Below are positions 27,093 through 39,819 of a stretch of 64,000 bases of DNA, one piece after another. Source of the DNA: Centroberyx gerrardi (lineage: Eukaryota; Chordata; Actinopteri; Beryciformes; Berycidae); contig NC_136002.1 in NCBI RefSeq assembly GCF_048128805.1, positions 29,482,476-29,546,475 of the forward strand, given 5' to 3'. The position numbers and the translations under genes were made by a program. Under the pieces are notes generated by a model that was given only the letters and a program-made list of their open reading frames with translations, had not been told where the DNA came from and ran no database searches. Position 1 is the stretch's first letter, and every line of letters begins with the position of its first letter.

Positions 27093-27294
27093 CCCCCAGG
27101 TCACAGAGACCCAGTGTTAGCAGCATTAATGCAGCATTAGCTAATCCGGTGGAGGTGCAGGGGTTTAGGAAACAATCAACTTGAGTTACATTAACACTTC
27201 ATTACTGCAGCAGTTAGCTGGAGTCAGAGGGCCGAGGCTCAGCAGCTTAGCACGGAGGAACACAAACACTCAGGATCTAAAGGAGTAGGGGATG

Positions 27295-27332
<38 letters not shown>

Positions 27333-27806
27333 CGGAGGGGGTGGGGGGTTAACAACCTGCCTGCAGAGGAACACAGGCAGATTGTTTTGATTGATTTCAA
27401 TGGAGAGATCAGTTAATGAGTATTTGTTTACCTCATTTACATTTAAAGTGGTAAATCGACGTGTTCTATCCTTTTTTTTTGTTTTTTATTTAGTCTCCAT
27501 CTTTGTTGCCCCAGCCTCACTGTGGTGTTTCTGCACTGCACTTCTCACAGATCACCTGTCAATCAAACAGTGTGCGTGGAGCTTGGATTTTCTTTTTTTT
27601 TCTGTGTTACTTCAGTCGGTGATGGCGAGTAACGGAAACTTCTTTGTATGAAAATGCCAGCTTACATTTAGCTGAGAATAGAGGGGGAGAGAGAGTAAAA
27701 TTAGTGAGAGGGATGGCAGAGGCGACTATCAGAAACAATGAGCTGAAAATTCAGAGAGAGGGAGACAGAGAGCAACTCAGGCAAGAGGGAGTGTCCAGAG
27801 AGAGAG

Positions 27807-27841
<35 letters not shown>
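26591..27841. repeat. Five (GT)n microsatellites in 1.25 kb
   Basis: GT runs at about 26591-26614, 26972-27006, 27054-27091, 27297-27329 and 27810-27841. Between them I see no gene; 27650-27800 is purine-rich. Confidence 0.9.
26600..26762 (+). mobile_element. LINE-type 3' tail (gggacaaataaagttgaacc)
   Basis: T-rich sequence ends in gccatgctgcagg...tttgggacaaataaag followed by two TTGAACC units, the same tail organisation as the LINE fragment at 14953 but on the plus strand. Confidence 0.55.
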
Positions 27842-27842
<1 letters not shown>

Positions 27843-29250
27843 ATGCGTGTGCTTTTGCATGTGCCTGTGTGTGACAGTTATACGAGCGGTGGATGGACGG
27901 CTCAGCTGTTGGGTCTGTAGCAGCAGCAGCAGGACCGGCCATATAAGGTCAGGGTCCTTTAGGGAACTCCTCCCCCTGCAGACCCCATGTCCGCCTGCGG
28001 GTCAAGGGATGGATTGGGGTCAGGGGGTCAAATTATCAGGTTCTTATGAGTTGCTGTGCAGTACAGTCTGTCATGGAGAAAGTTTCAAGTTGCGACATGG
28101 ACTCCTGTTGAAAAGTGCCAAGCTTGTCCCTCTTTGATTGAACATATAAGAGCGTCATGCATTCCAAAAGAAAAACAACGTTTGGGAGTTGCTGTGATAC
28201 TACTAGTGTTTTTGTATAGTGTTTTTGTTAGAAAAATATTTTCTCTTTTGGGACAAGCACTTCAGTGTCTTTACAGCCTAACTTAAAGCTGCGCTAGGAA
28301 AGTTTTTAATGAAAAAGTTAATCCAAAATCACAAAGTTCATCCTAAATCCTAAAGTGGGGATGCAATACATGCCCCATCCCCACTAACTGAAACCCTGTA
28401 TTTACCCAAATTAAGATGCCCTAAATTCAATTCTGCTGTCAGCTAGCTACTGGAATCTAGCCTAGCTAGTAGCTAACTAGCTAGTTAGCTAGCTAACTTC
28501 CCTGTTAAATTCAAGCAGTCATTGCAGTTGTTGTTCCTGAGATCGCTAGCTAATTTGATATCTGTTAGGTCTATCCTCACTTATGTGTTAAGTAAAGAGT
28601 TTCCCACCCTGAGTGTTCAAAATGGCCGCCTTGGGATTACCTCTTGCTGCCATTTGGAGCCGCCAAAGTGCAAAGTTGCCTTGTGCAACTTTAAATATTG
28701 TCATTGAGTAGTTTTAATGGCATAAACTGAGTTAACTTTCCAGGATTAACTGGGGGAGTTATCAATAACATGAGTCTTTTTTTTTTTTTAAATTGTCCAA
28801 AATTATGTGGCCCTAACTTGTGATATCTATTGGATGCGTGTCTGTGCACTGAACCCAAAAGATAAGAAACATTTTCCATTTGGAGGATGTTTTAATACAC
28901 ACCTTGCAGTATCAAACCGTTTCCCCTGGCAGTGTTAGTGCCTTGTTCTTTCTTTATTTCTCTAGTCTTTATTAGAGTTATACAGAGCCACAAAATATTC
29001 CCTGTAAAACTCTGTGGGTCAAAGTTCATTCACTCATCACCCCCTGACCCTGCTGCAGCAAATAAAACCGCTTCATCTGTTCATCTGCTGCCATGAAAAC
29101 ATTTATATTCTCTGCTGTAGTCTGAGCCGGTGTAGATAACACACAACATGCTGCACTTGTCATTATCAGAGTCAGTTAGAAAGCACCACCACCCTTCCTT
29201 CAGTCTTTTAAATCCATTTTTATAAAAAAAAAAATTGAAATAACTCTCCT
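27842..29250. other. Intergenic sequence, no gene recognised
   Basis: Contains an unusual AGCT/CTAG-rich block at about 28438-28500 (tagctagctac, ctagctagtagctaac). Otherwise plain AT-rich DNA. Confidence 0.6.
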
Positions 29251-29254
29251 AAGT

Positions 29255-29400
29255 GTTTGTTCTTATTTAGTATTTATTAATCTATTATTCACAAAGTTTT
29301 ATGTAATTTCTTATGTATTGTCCTTTAATGCTCTGTAAAGTGCTTTGTAAACTTTGTAAACTCTGTTTTTGAAAAGCTGCTATATAAATGAAGTTTATTA
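29255..29400 (+). repeat. LINE-type 3' tail fragment
   Basis: Ends ctctgtaaagtgctttg...gctatataaatgaag, then tttattataatg; same tail class as 10085-10205. Confidence 0.5.
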
Positions 29401-29440
29401 TAATGTGTTATCCCCTGGGATGTATATTTATTATTTCCCC

Positions 29441-29475
<35 letters not shown>

Positions 29476-29480
29476 TATCA
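29441..29480. repeat. (ATCA)n tetranucleotide microsatellite
   Basis: About nine ATCA units with two late variants. Confidence 0.95.
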
Positions 29481-29613
29481 ATCAGTCAGTCATGGGAATT
29501 TGCCATCTGATTTTGCTGTAATCATTCCCTATAGAGGAAACATTTCAAAATAAAAGTCTCATTTATTCACTAATGAAGCAAAACCCATCCTTTCCTCTGT
29601 TATGAGGTTTTAT

Positions 29614-29742
29614 CTTAGCTCCGCCCCCCAGATGACTCGGCATTGTTTTAGCTCTGCCCCCCGATGACTCACCATTGTTTTAGCTCCGCCCCCTGATGAC
29701 TCAGCATTGTCTTAGCTCCGCCCCCCAGATGACTCCGCATTG
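29614..29742. repeat. Four tandem 31-34 bp units, each with a GC box and a TGACTC core
   Basis: Each unit reads TTAGCTCCGCCCCC (one unit CTGCCCC) then GATGACTC and CATTG. Three units have intact CCGCCCCC and one (29665-29671) has TGACTCA flanked for AP-1 type binding, another TGACTCA at 29696-29702. Whether this is a regulatory cluster or a chance minisatellite is unknown. Confidence 0.8.
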
Positions 29743-30019
29743 AAACCCTTGAATCCAGTGAGACAGCTGACTATCATAATTGAATTATCGCTCTGCTTTA
29801 TTTTGCTGTCACCTCCGAGTGAGAGCTGTGCTGAACGCCCCATTAGTGCCGCTGGCTCTCATTACAATGTCAACATTAAAAATAGAAGCATCATAACTGT
29901 GCATGCCTAATTATTTATTTATCTAATCGCCTAATAGATAATCCACTGAATATCAGTTTCTGTGACTGGAGGGGCCTGGATTTAACCTGCTGGGTGTATA
30001 TAAGGTAAAACCAGGCCGG

Positions 30020-30046
30020 TAGTGTGTGTGTGTGTGTGTGTGTGAG

Positions 30047-30097
<51 letters not shown>

Positions 30098-30130
30098 AAG
30101 AAACAGAAAGTGAGAGACTAAGGGGAGACA

Positions 30131-30165
<35 letters not shown>

Positions 30166-30172
30166 TAGTATA
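30020..30172. repeat. Compound GT / GTGAGA / AAAG microsatellite
   Basis: (GT)n at 30022-30045, then (GAGTGA)n to about 30097, then (AAAG)n at about 30131-30165. Confidence 0.95.
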
Positions 30173-30216
30173 TCTTCCCATAGTGCATCCTCTGTGAGGC
30201 TTTAATGGTTGCAGGG

Positions 30217-30217
<1 letters not shown>

Positions 30218-30280
<63 letters not shown>

Positions 30281-30422
30281 GTATAAAGCTGCTAATCACA
30301 GAGAATGAGATCAATGCAGGAGACAGGAGAGGTGGCAGTTCACACCGGCAACACTAGACTGCTGCTGCGCCCAACAGAAAGCCGTCAGTGGGATGGCACG
30401 ACATGGTGTGGGATACAGCTGG

Positions 30423-30458
<36 letters not shown>
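30218..30458. repeat. Two (GT)n microsatellites
   Basis: GT runs at 30220-30277 (with one TA) and 30423-30455, separated by unremarkable sequence. Confidence 0.95.
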
Positions 30459-30459
<1 letters not shown>

Positions 30460-31033
30460 ACACATGTACGGGGATAGGCTTAATAAGCGCAAAGGTGTGA
30501 ATAGTAGACATAACTGCATGAACATGATGCAGACACACACAGTCACAGAATTATGCAACATACACACACACACATACATACATGCACCCACACCCACATG
30601 CAGAAGAGGAGAGCTCAGTAGGTTTAAACTGACATGTATCCATGTCACATAATGTAAAATGTCATTAAGCTGTCTTGGTCACCGTCCCATTGATGAAAAA
30701 TTAGGCAACACCATACAGGAATTAATGAATGAATGAATGTGCAAACAGCCATGTTTGCACATTCACACCCATTGACACACCCATGTGTCATGCATGTGGA
30801 GAAGTAGTGATTTTAGTATGAATAGCACTGGAGTTGTATTGCCACAGGATAGTATTGTGACAAAAAACTTAATAGAAAAGACTAACGGTGGCTAGTTCTG
30901 GATGCAGCTTCCAGTCTTTTAGCACAATTTTTTTGAAGAATTTCCTGACGAAAAAGACCACAGCTGATAAAGTTCTCTTTTCTAAACAGTACCTCAGTAA
31001 CTTTTACTCTCTCTACATTTTAAACTAGGATTA

Positions 31034-32663
31034 TCCCCGAAATACCCCAATCCTCGAAGGCCCCATTAAGTCAAATGTAATAAAAAGCCATTCAAAAATC
31101 ACACAATGAGACTCCAGGGTTAATCTTACCAATTATATTGGTTGTGTGTCCCAACTATTTTTATTTCGCCAAATAATAAAAAAAATCCTTCTGGGCTAAT
31201 CTAAAGTTAATTATATTGTTATTACTCCTGAACACTCCAAAATGAATGGATAGAATCCTCCTGGGATTGTCTCCCCAATAATAAAGGGTATGTACCTTAA
31301 CTATTTTTTTTAACACTCAATAATAAATTTAACTAATTAAATATAGCCATAGCAGCGATGGCTGGGTTCATGCCAGTACAGCAGCCAGAGCTGAAACGTG
31401 GAAGTTTGCATTAAGATTACTGTCAGTTTTGTTATATTGAAGAATGTAATGGCAAGTTAAAAGTGTCAATATCCAACTTCGTATTGACTTTACTGTGTTT
31501 AGCTGTACACTCAAAATGCTGCTGTTGGGCAAAATCTGGTCTGATCTGTATGGAAATTGGTGTGCATGTTCCACATAAAGGTTGGAACATGATTGGCAAG
31601 TTTCATAGCATTTTGTGAAATTCTGTTTGAGTTATAAGCAAAAATGTGCCCATGCCCACTTTCACTAATGACGACCAAACTTCAGATTTTGACTAGGATG
31701 CCCCCTATTGGTCAATATTTGAATGGCTTTGCACACATGTTCATTCATTATATGTGAACATGTTGTCTAAGTTTCATGATGATTGGACCATCTATCACAA
31801 AGTTATAACAATTTAGCTTATAGGCCACGCCTCCTTCACAACTTTAAGAGTTAATATCTTCAAAACTACAGTAGATATCAACAATCTATAAACAAAATTT
31901 AAAGAGCGTAGGACCATTGTTGCTACTGACCGATTTTGGTGGTAATCGGTCAAACGGTGTAGGAGGAGATGTAAAAAAAATGTTTTTCAAATAATTCAAA
32001 ATATCTCAAAATTTTTCCAGGCAAACCTTGAGGGCCCTTGGCAAATTTGTAGAGTATGGTTAGGTGGACATGTGTACCAAGTTTCATGTAAATCGGACAA
32101 ACGGTGTGGGAGATACAGCCCTTTAAACTTTTTATTTTTGACCTTTGATTATAGCGCCATCATCAGGCCAGAGGGGGTCATATTTCATGTGGGTCTAATT
32201 GAAGCCATACTAGACCACGGTGCAAAGTTTCATGGCTCTAGCATTTACCATCTCACGGGAAATTGAGCCCAAAGAGAAAAACAATAATAATAATTAAAAA
32301 AAGTAAAATTAATTGATTAATTTATTAATAATAATCACAGAAAGTGCAAACTTCATACAAATCTCCATAATTGCCTGAACAATTCTCTTGACAAATTTCA
32401 ATACAATATAACGCACCATTGGTGAGATATGAGTCCAAATAGCATGGCGATTAATTTAATCAGTTAATTAATAACAGTTATTATTATAATCATAAACATA
32501 TCAAAATCAATAGAGTTCTTCCTCTAGGGGTCATCAATGTCCATACCAAATTTGAAAAGATTCTTATAAAAACTGTTCAAGTTATCGAAGGATCTGCGGC
32601 GGACTCAGCGGCGGACGCGGCTGGGGTGAATCCATAATATCCCTGAAACTCACATTTCGGGGA
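31034..32663. mobile_element. Non-autonomous DNA transposon-like element, 1.63 kb, TA target duplication
   Basis: Perfect 10-bp inverted termini: TCCCCGAAAT at 31034-31043 and ATTTCGGGGA at 32654-32663. Each is flanked by TA (31032-31033 and 32664-32665). The interior repeats phrases such as aagtttcatg and cggacaaacggtgtgggag that recur in fish genomic repeats. No transposase reading frame is seen. Borders and TA are read directly; Tc1/mariner-like mobilisation is inferred. Confidence 0.7.
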
Positions 32664-32679
32664 TATAATTATCTACTTT

Positions 32680-32790
32680 TTTACTTTTACTTCAGTAGAT
32701 TTTTACACCGGTACTTTAACTTCTAATTAAGTAAAATATCAGTGAAGTAACAGTACTTCTACTGGAGTAGGACATTCTAGCACTCCTTCC
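32680..32790. repeat. Dispersed 'acttttactt' repeat
   Basis: Phrases such as tacttttacttcagtagat, taagtaaaatatcag and gtacttctactggagtagg, with a relative at 48020-48080 and 48480-48540 in a ckm intron. Confidence 0.55.
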
Positions 32791-32865
32791 ACCACTGCTG
32801 GAATTAGCTCAGGTATCGTGTGCACGCTTCCCCTGCTGGTCACGGATCAAATCTCACCAAAACCT

Positions 32866-33170
32866 TCCCTCCTGCTGCACCTCCCTGATTCTGTCTCCCG
32901 CTCAGCCTTCCTCCTTCCCTCCTGCTGCACCTCCCTGATTCTGTCTCCCGCTCAGCCTTCCTCCTTCCCTCCTGCTGCACCTCCCTGATTCTGTCTCCCG
33001 CTCAGCCGTCCTCCTTCCCTCCTGCTGCACCTCCCTGATTCTGTCTCCCGCTCAGCCTTCCTCCTTCCCTCCTGCTGCACCTCCCTGATTCTGTCTCCCG
33101 CTCTGCCGTCCTCCTTCCCTCCTGCTGCACCTCCCTGATTCTGTGTCCCGCTCAGCCGTCCTCCTGCCTC
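32866..33170. repeat. 50-bp minisatellite, six copies
   Basis: Units begin CCTGCTGCACCTCCCTGATT at 32871, 32921, 32971, 33021, 33071 and 33121, an exact 50-bp period with only a few substitutions. Confidence 0.97.
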
Positions 33171-36000
33171 AGGCTCAGGTCAGGTGCAGGTGGACGGACA
33201 GAGGGATGGAGGGAGCGATGGACAGACTGACAGCTGAGTCGAGGGAATTCAATCGGGCGAGCTGGCATTGGAGATCGGAGGACCTGGAGGGGCGGCACTA
33301 AACATAGCAGCACACGGTTCACCCTCCTTCACCCCACCCCCACCGCCGGTCGCCCCGAGTTACATGACTGACTCACGTTTCAATGGAAGCACACAGAACA
33401 CAGAGAAAACTGCCAGTTTCCTAAGATATGATCCAAAAATAACATATATGTAATCTGTGTGTTACTCAGAAATAGAATGGCTTTTGTCGTTCTGTGTAGC
33501 TCAGCGGGCGATCACCGGTCCTGGCGCTGCAAAGGCTAGGAGTTATTTTCAGATATTTGTCCGCCAAATAGGCTAGATCAAACCGTATTATTAATTTAAA
33601 TAACAAGTATGAGAATACAACACTCAAAGCTGTGGAGCCTGGAATGAGCTTTCATCTCTCTCATATTTCTGGTCCTATTTTTGGTTGAATAAATCCCTCC
33701 ACTTAGTGTTCATTGTCCATTGCTTATGATATTGTCTTACAGATTACAGTGACTGTGGAAGGTTAGGATGATAAATGTGTATTATAAGACCTTAAGTACC
33801 ATGCCGACCCTTAGTGGTGCAGTGCGATGTGTTTTTCCATCAGGTTGTGCTGTGTGCAGAGTTTGGTTCAGTGCAAGTACTGTATGTGGTAAGTGTGCAT
33901 TAAAGGGTGATGGTACCCCCAGTTTCAGTTTCTCTCCACTTACCCCGCTAGTTTGAAAATTGCAAAGCTTTGGATGTGGAGAGCAGTGGGGGAGGGGGAG
34001 AGAGTCGAGGGGAGTGGCTAAAAAAATCAATCTGATTATGTTTGACACTACGAAACATCCGATGGCGTTCACCTAATTGTCGATTTAGCACCTAAAGCAT
34101 TGGCAGTTCAACATACAGTATGCACTTACATGTGGAGGTAATGCCTAGTATTATTGTCTTCTATCTCAAACAACATCTAGATATCAGTTAACATCTCAAA
34201 AAATATGCTTTAGTGTTTCGGATCCCTCATCAAGTCAGCTATGACTTCAGAATTTGTCTCCTCCTACAAATTTCTCATCCCATCCCCTTTGAATGACGGT
34301 GGCCTGTAATTGACACAAACAATAAAGTCACATTTTCACGATAGAGAGGAGTAAGCTAGCTAATCAGAGCAGACATCCAACTGAAGCCTCTAGTGAAGAG
34401 GTAATACATCACCATTGTAAATACTATAATAATAAAACTGATTCGTCATTTGTGTTTTTTTGGCTTGAGGACGAGGCTTTTTAGCCTTTGTAGCTGAAAT
34501 GTCTTTCAATGCTTTTAAGAAGTTGAAAATGTACGAAGGTGGAGGGGGGGTTGGGAGCGTCTTGAAATTAATCATTGGTATTGATCAACAAAGATTACGA
34601 TCATTTTGTGCTATGGAGCAGGAATTATTTTACCTATTACCCTTGTCTTCAGTCTGTAATGTGCAAACAACAAACACAGCTGCTCAGTATTCCTATGGAA
34701 AAACCAAATGGTGCTGGTAGAGTCCAAGGCCTGTATATACTGACACTTACAGTATATATGGGCCTGCTTCTAGTCGTTTCTCCATGTAATCCTTTCCTGG
34801 TGGAGAAACAGATTCCTCTCACTTTTCGTGCACGGAATCACATTACTTGCATTTTAAGACATGAGAGCAGGCCAGTTGCAACTGATTCAGCCAAAGTGTT
34901 TGAAACACGTCAATGGAGTGAACAGATTGGAAATTTGAGATGTAGTATAGTACCATAACATATTACAACACCAGTGATTCATACAGTGCAGTGTAGGCTA
35001 CAAACCTCACTTCCCATTGGCCTAAAAACACGATCGCTCCCTGCTCTTTCCATCCCACCCCTTTTCACCGCGTGTCAAACTTAACACAGAGTCACACACG
35101 TCGACAGGGTCGCCTTACAAATGCCTGGGTCTATTTGTGGGCTCCTCAAGCTCCCAACATGTTTCGTCCCTGCTCTGGCTCCGGGTCCAGGTCATGTGTG
35201 AGGAATCCAAAGAAGGCGTGAGCGTCCTGGATCTGAAGCTTCCTGTGGCCCGCTGTCCCGTCTCGCTTTCAAAGAGGCTCTTATATTCACCCTTGAGTTT
35301 TGTACTTGAGGAGTTCGGGGGCGATTTTTTGGCAGACTGCAGAATTAAAACAACGTCGCTTTCCTCGCCACCAGTTTATGTTTAAAACACAAATGTTGTG
35401 TCTGTGAAAGATGTAACATTTCTTTAACATTCCTGTGTTCATTTTCAACCCACTGCAACACTTTTGTTACTAACAAATCTTTAGTTGGGACAAAATTAAC
35501 ACAAGATATATAATCCATAATTGCAGACAAATGGATATCTTTAGAATGACATTTCCTTTTCAAGAGTGTGCTGCTCACCTCATTACCTCCTATTGATTTG
35601 GATTCAAACCACAGAACCTGAATGGACAGAACGGTCCCTCCACTGTTTACCATGGTAACAGGTAAAGGTTTTCCTTGCTATGGTGACAACGCGGTCTGGG
35701 CTCGGGGCTGTAAAGTGTGTCACACTCGCTTGAGAACTTGTGCAGATGAGTCTGTTAGCAAACTCAACTGAAAGCTAACGTTAGCGACGAAGCTAACGTA
35801 GCTTTGTCAAAGACTCTACTTCTCTCTCTATCTCTTCTAGTCAACATTAGCATGTTAGCAATCTACATGGCAGCAAGGACACAGAGAAGCTGCTTCGGTT
35901 CTTGCTGCAAAACGTTTCGTCTCAGCAACTTGTCGTAAGTCAGTTTATACAGAAGCTAGCCCAACGGTTCACATAAAAATGGCCGCCACTCCGACCATCA
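33171..36000. other. Intergenic sequence with no recognised gene
   Basis: The longest open frame (34575-34958, 127 aa) has no features I recognise and no splice or start context. A tRNA-like A-box (tagctcagcggg) is at 33499-33510 without a good B-box. Two X-box-like motifs lie at 35647-35690 and CTAAC/GTTAGC-rich sequence at 35775-35850. Confidence 0.6.
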
Positions 36001-36003
36001 TGG

Positions 36004-36280
36004 CGGCTGTGGCTCAGGAGGTAGAGCGGGTCGTCCACTAATCAGAAAGTCGGTGGTTCGATCCCCGGCTCCTCCAGTCCACGTGTCGAAGTGTCCTTGG
36101 GCAAGATACTGAACCCCAAATTGCTCCCGATGGTTGCGCCAGCACCCTGCGTGGTAGCTTGCCACCATCGGTGTATGAATGTGTGTGTGAATGGGTGAAT
36201 GTAGGCATTGTTGTAAAGCGCTTTGAGTGGTCGGTAGACTAGAAAAGCGCTATATAAAAGCAGTCCATTTACCATTTCAT
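36004..36280 (+). mobile_element. tRNA-derived SINE
   Basis: The head carries an A-box (tggctcaggagg, 36009-36020) and a B-box (ggttcgatccc, 36055-36065) at tRNA spacing. The body includes ccttgggcaagatactg and aaccccaaattgctcc. The tail tgtaaagcgctttgag...gcgctatataaaagcag resembles a LINE 3' end. A second, headless copy lies at 14021-14155. Confidence 0.85.
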
Positions 36281-36289
36281 GGAACATTG

Positions 36290-36992
36290 ATTTGACTGGG
36301 AATGGTTGACTGTTCTATCCATTTGAGTTCTGTGGTTCAAACTCCTCCACATCCTATTCATAGATTAGACCTCTTTCTGACTGATTTCTGTCTGAATATG
36401 ATGTAAATAAAATCATCTCTAATGTGCTCCAGTGGAAGCAGTCAGTATCCTGTGGTTGTTCCTGGCAGCTCCCATGTGTGAATGTGTGAATGCATGTAAC
36501 CCTCAAATATGTCGTCAGGCCATCGCTGTAAATAAGAGTTCTCAGTCAGCTTGCCAGCAGGCTAAATGAGGGTTAATACATAAAAGAATAAAAACTATGC
36601 GTGTCTCAGTGGGTCATTCCTGACATCCCGTTGACAAAGGTTTGGTTTAAACGGTGTTATCCAGGGATCAGGGCGCAGAACAGCTGCAAGCCAGAACTTG
36701 ATAAAAACACAACAAGTAACCTGGGAAATATACAGTAACTCTACAATTCTCAAGTCACAGAAAACAGTGTAACATTGAAATAAAAGTTGTCTTGCATGCT
36801 TCAAAATTATATAAAGAACTTGTAGCTCAGCAGATGTACAGTGTTCTCATGCTTTCTCACACACATGATGCATCCTGGCTAACATATATAGAACACTGAC
36901 ATAAACACACGAGACGTATTAATGACATACACAAACATAAATTACATGATCATGTATACACAGACAAACATGCATGCACGGATGCATGTATG

Positions 36993-37028
<36 letters not shown>

Positions 37029-37122
37029 CAACTCTGCCCCCATTTGCGTGGTGGAACAGCTGCATTTGTGTAAAGCCCTCCTTCCCCCTCCCTTTCTCCT
37101 CCTGTCTGAACCCCGCCCACAA

Positions 37123-37178
<56 letters not shown>

Positions 37179-39800
37179 ACACACACACACCCTCACCTCC
37201 TCCATGCAGTCTCATATGAACCCCAGGATGAGTAGCTGCCACCTCAATACTAGCTAGTGGTGATTATATAATATAGTAACAGTTGAATTTACAGGTTATT
37301 ATTGTGTTTTTATTGAATTTTTAAAGTGTGTTTTCAATATTATAATCAAACATCAAACACAATAAAACATCAGAAAATTACATCAAATTTAATATCATGT
37401 AATTAAATATACAGTTGCCCATAAAGTAGTCAACCCCCTAAATTATTTGCATATTTATTTGGCATGTTTATTATTTCCAGCTCTGATTATAATAGTTACC
37501 ATGCACTCACAATGTGCTTATAATGGGGTTTCAAAGCGTTTATAATGCCTTATGAAAATCACTTATCAAGTAAAGTGTTACCATTGAAGAGAAACAGTCC
37601 ATGGCACTCTTCACTTAGAAAAAAGTTAAAAGGCCTGTATTTTAGTGGTTAATGCATGGCATTACAGATTAAAAGTTGCACAGGTTTTTTTACTTTTCTA
37701 AGAGAAGAGTAGCTTGGATTTCTCTCTCTTCATTGCTCTTTGAGTCTGAACACCCCAACTTCCAATAAGCACCCCTCGGCAAATGTACTGAAGCCAAGGC
37801 AGCGTTCCTCCTCTGGGCCAATGTAAAGTGTTGAACTGAACTGAATATAAATCCTGAACTCCACGCTGTTCTCCACCATCCTCTCCAGTCTCCTGCTCTC
37901 TCACCTCCTTCTCTCCTCCCCACTTCACACCCTGTTCCTGGTTACATAACTGTCCTTGCTGCCTGTTGCCCCCGGGGCAGCTGCAGGGCTCTGGGGCTGT
38001 TCGGCTCTGGGGGGGTGACGGGTGGGGGAATGGTGTGTGTGGGGGATGGGGGGGGTGGGGGGGGGGGGGTGGTGGTGGTGGCGGATACAGTGACAGTCTA
38101 AACTGGGAGCCTGGATCGATGCCAGAGCAGCATACGAGCTAGAGAACTAACTGGTCTGAATGGGCAGAAGACACACACAGCACATATTGCACTTCAGTCA
38201 GCAAGACCTTTGAGGTTCATTGACAGGGGTTTTAGTTAAGGGATGAAGTGGAGGGTAAACCTACCTGTACTCAAAACTTTAACCAGCTTTCCTTGTGAAA
38301 ATAGAGTTTACACACATTTTTAGCCTATAAATCTTTATGATACCAATTCATAGTAATTTATATGGTATTTAGATTCGTAGTAAGTAAGTGACATAAATAA
38401 ATACCACTCTGAAGATATCAATTTTTTATATTGGTGGGGTTTTGTATTACAGTGATCACCGAATGGATTTCATAGTTTACTCAGCTACTGATTTGCCATT
38501 ACATCACTGATCACAAGGTTTTGGTAGATAACAAGGCCAGTGTGTCACTATTGCAGAATGTAGGCCAGTTTCTGATCGTATTGGTTGGCCTGAGGCCAGC
38601 ACATACTGTCCTTCAGTCAGACAGATATTTCACAAGGAATATGATTCAGTAGATAAAAGGTCAAGCATGCATCCCTGTTAGAGCTTAATGTTTTTATGCC
38701 TGAGCCCAGCGACACTGGACTTGCTCTGTTTGGAATGGGTGGGACTGAATTTCTCCCTTAATGCTGCAAGTTTTAGTTGGATTTGGGCTCAAAAACATAC
38801 TTTAATCTCAAGTTTTTATAAGCAGATCGCAACATTGGGCTTTAGTTGTGTTTGGGTTTACAAAAAGCTACACTTCTTGAGCTCTGTTCAGCTTTAGATG
38901 GAACTTTTATGGGTTCATATCAGGCCAGACTCAACATTTTCAGCTCCCATTAGGCTCTAATCCTTGTGCCCTTTTCATTCCCCTTCCTCTTCTAAGACTC
39001 TTCCTCTTCCTCCTGTACTCCCTCATCTGTCCCTACTGTGCTTCCCTGCCCTTCACACTATTCCTGAGACTGTGTGGGAGAACGCATTGGCTGAAGTGCC
39101 TGTATGTGTGTGGTTGCATATATCATTTTAGGCATTTCACCGACACACACACCAGTGACAACTGTTTTGTAATAATTAAGTGTGTGTGTGATTGTGTGTT
39201 CATGCATATGTGTGCGCTGGTGCGTGTGGTGTGTGGTGTGTGGCCTGCAGCATGGGTGAGGGACATGCAGGGACATGGAGAGAGACTAATTTGGTAAGTT
39301 GTGTTTGTGGACGGGCAGGCCACAGCTGTGAAACTGGACCCTGGGTATTGATTTAGAGCAAAGGAACTGAGACTCGGAGTTGCTCTCCTATCCCTGCACT
39401 CTCCAAGTCAGTCATCTGCAAATTTGTAGTTACAAAAGCAAGCTGAAAGGCTGGAACTTATGCAACCACAAATACATGCACAAACCTGTTCAACTTCTGC
39501 CACGGTCCAGTATGCACTGTGGTACCATGCAAGTAGGCCTATATCTCTCTGGACCAGAACAATCAACACAAATTCCTGTACGTTGATTGTACTTTGTGAA
39601 TTACATGATTATGACTCTGACAAACAATCATTTAGGCAGCCACCCATCCAACACACTCTTCACACTTATTTTTCTAATCATTTTTGATAGCAGGACTCAA
39701 TTATCAAAATTTGGAGTAGTGTTCTCAAACAGATACTTGTGTTAATCCAATAACATCTCTGCTTTACTGGCTTACTGGCTTTACTACTTCATTGGCGAGT
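36290..39800. other. Intergenic sequence with CA repeats and a G-rich tract; no gene recognised
   Basis: CA microsatellites at about 36992-37025 and 37125-37190. A G-rich tract at about 38010-38075 includes runs of 7-10 G. A hAT-like end (aagtaaagtgttacc) is at 37570-37584. Short open frames are not convincing. Confidence 0.6.
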
Positions 39801-39819
39801 AGGAAGTTTAGGGACATCC

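Noticed and set aside
33490..33545. tRNA-like A-box (tagctcagcggg)
   Set aside because: No proper B-box at the expected distance and no cloverleaf.
34575..34958. 127-aa open frame in the intergenic region
   Set aside because: No recognisable domain, no promoter, no splice structure; length is compatible with chance in this AT-rich DNA.
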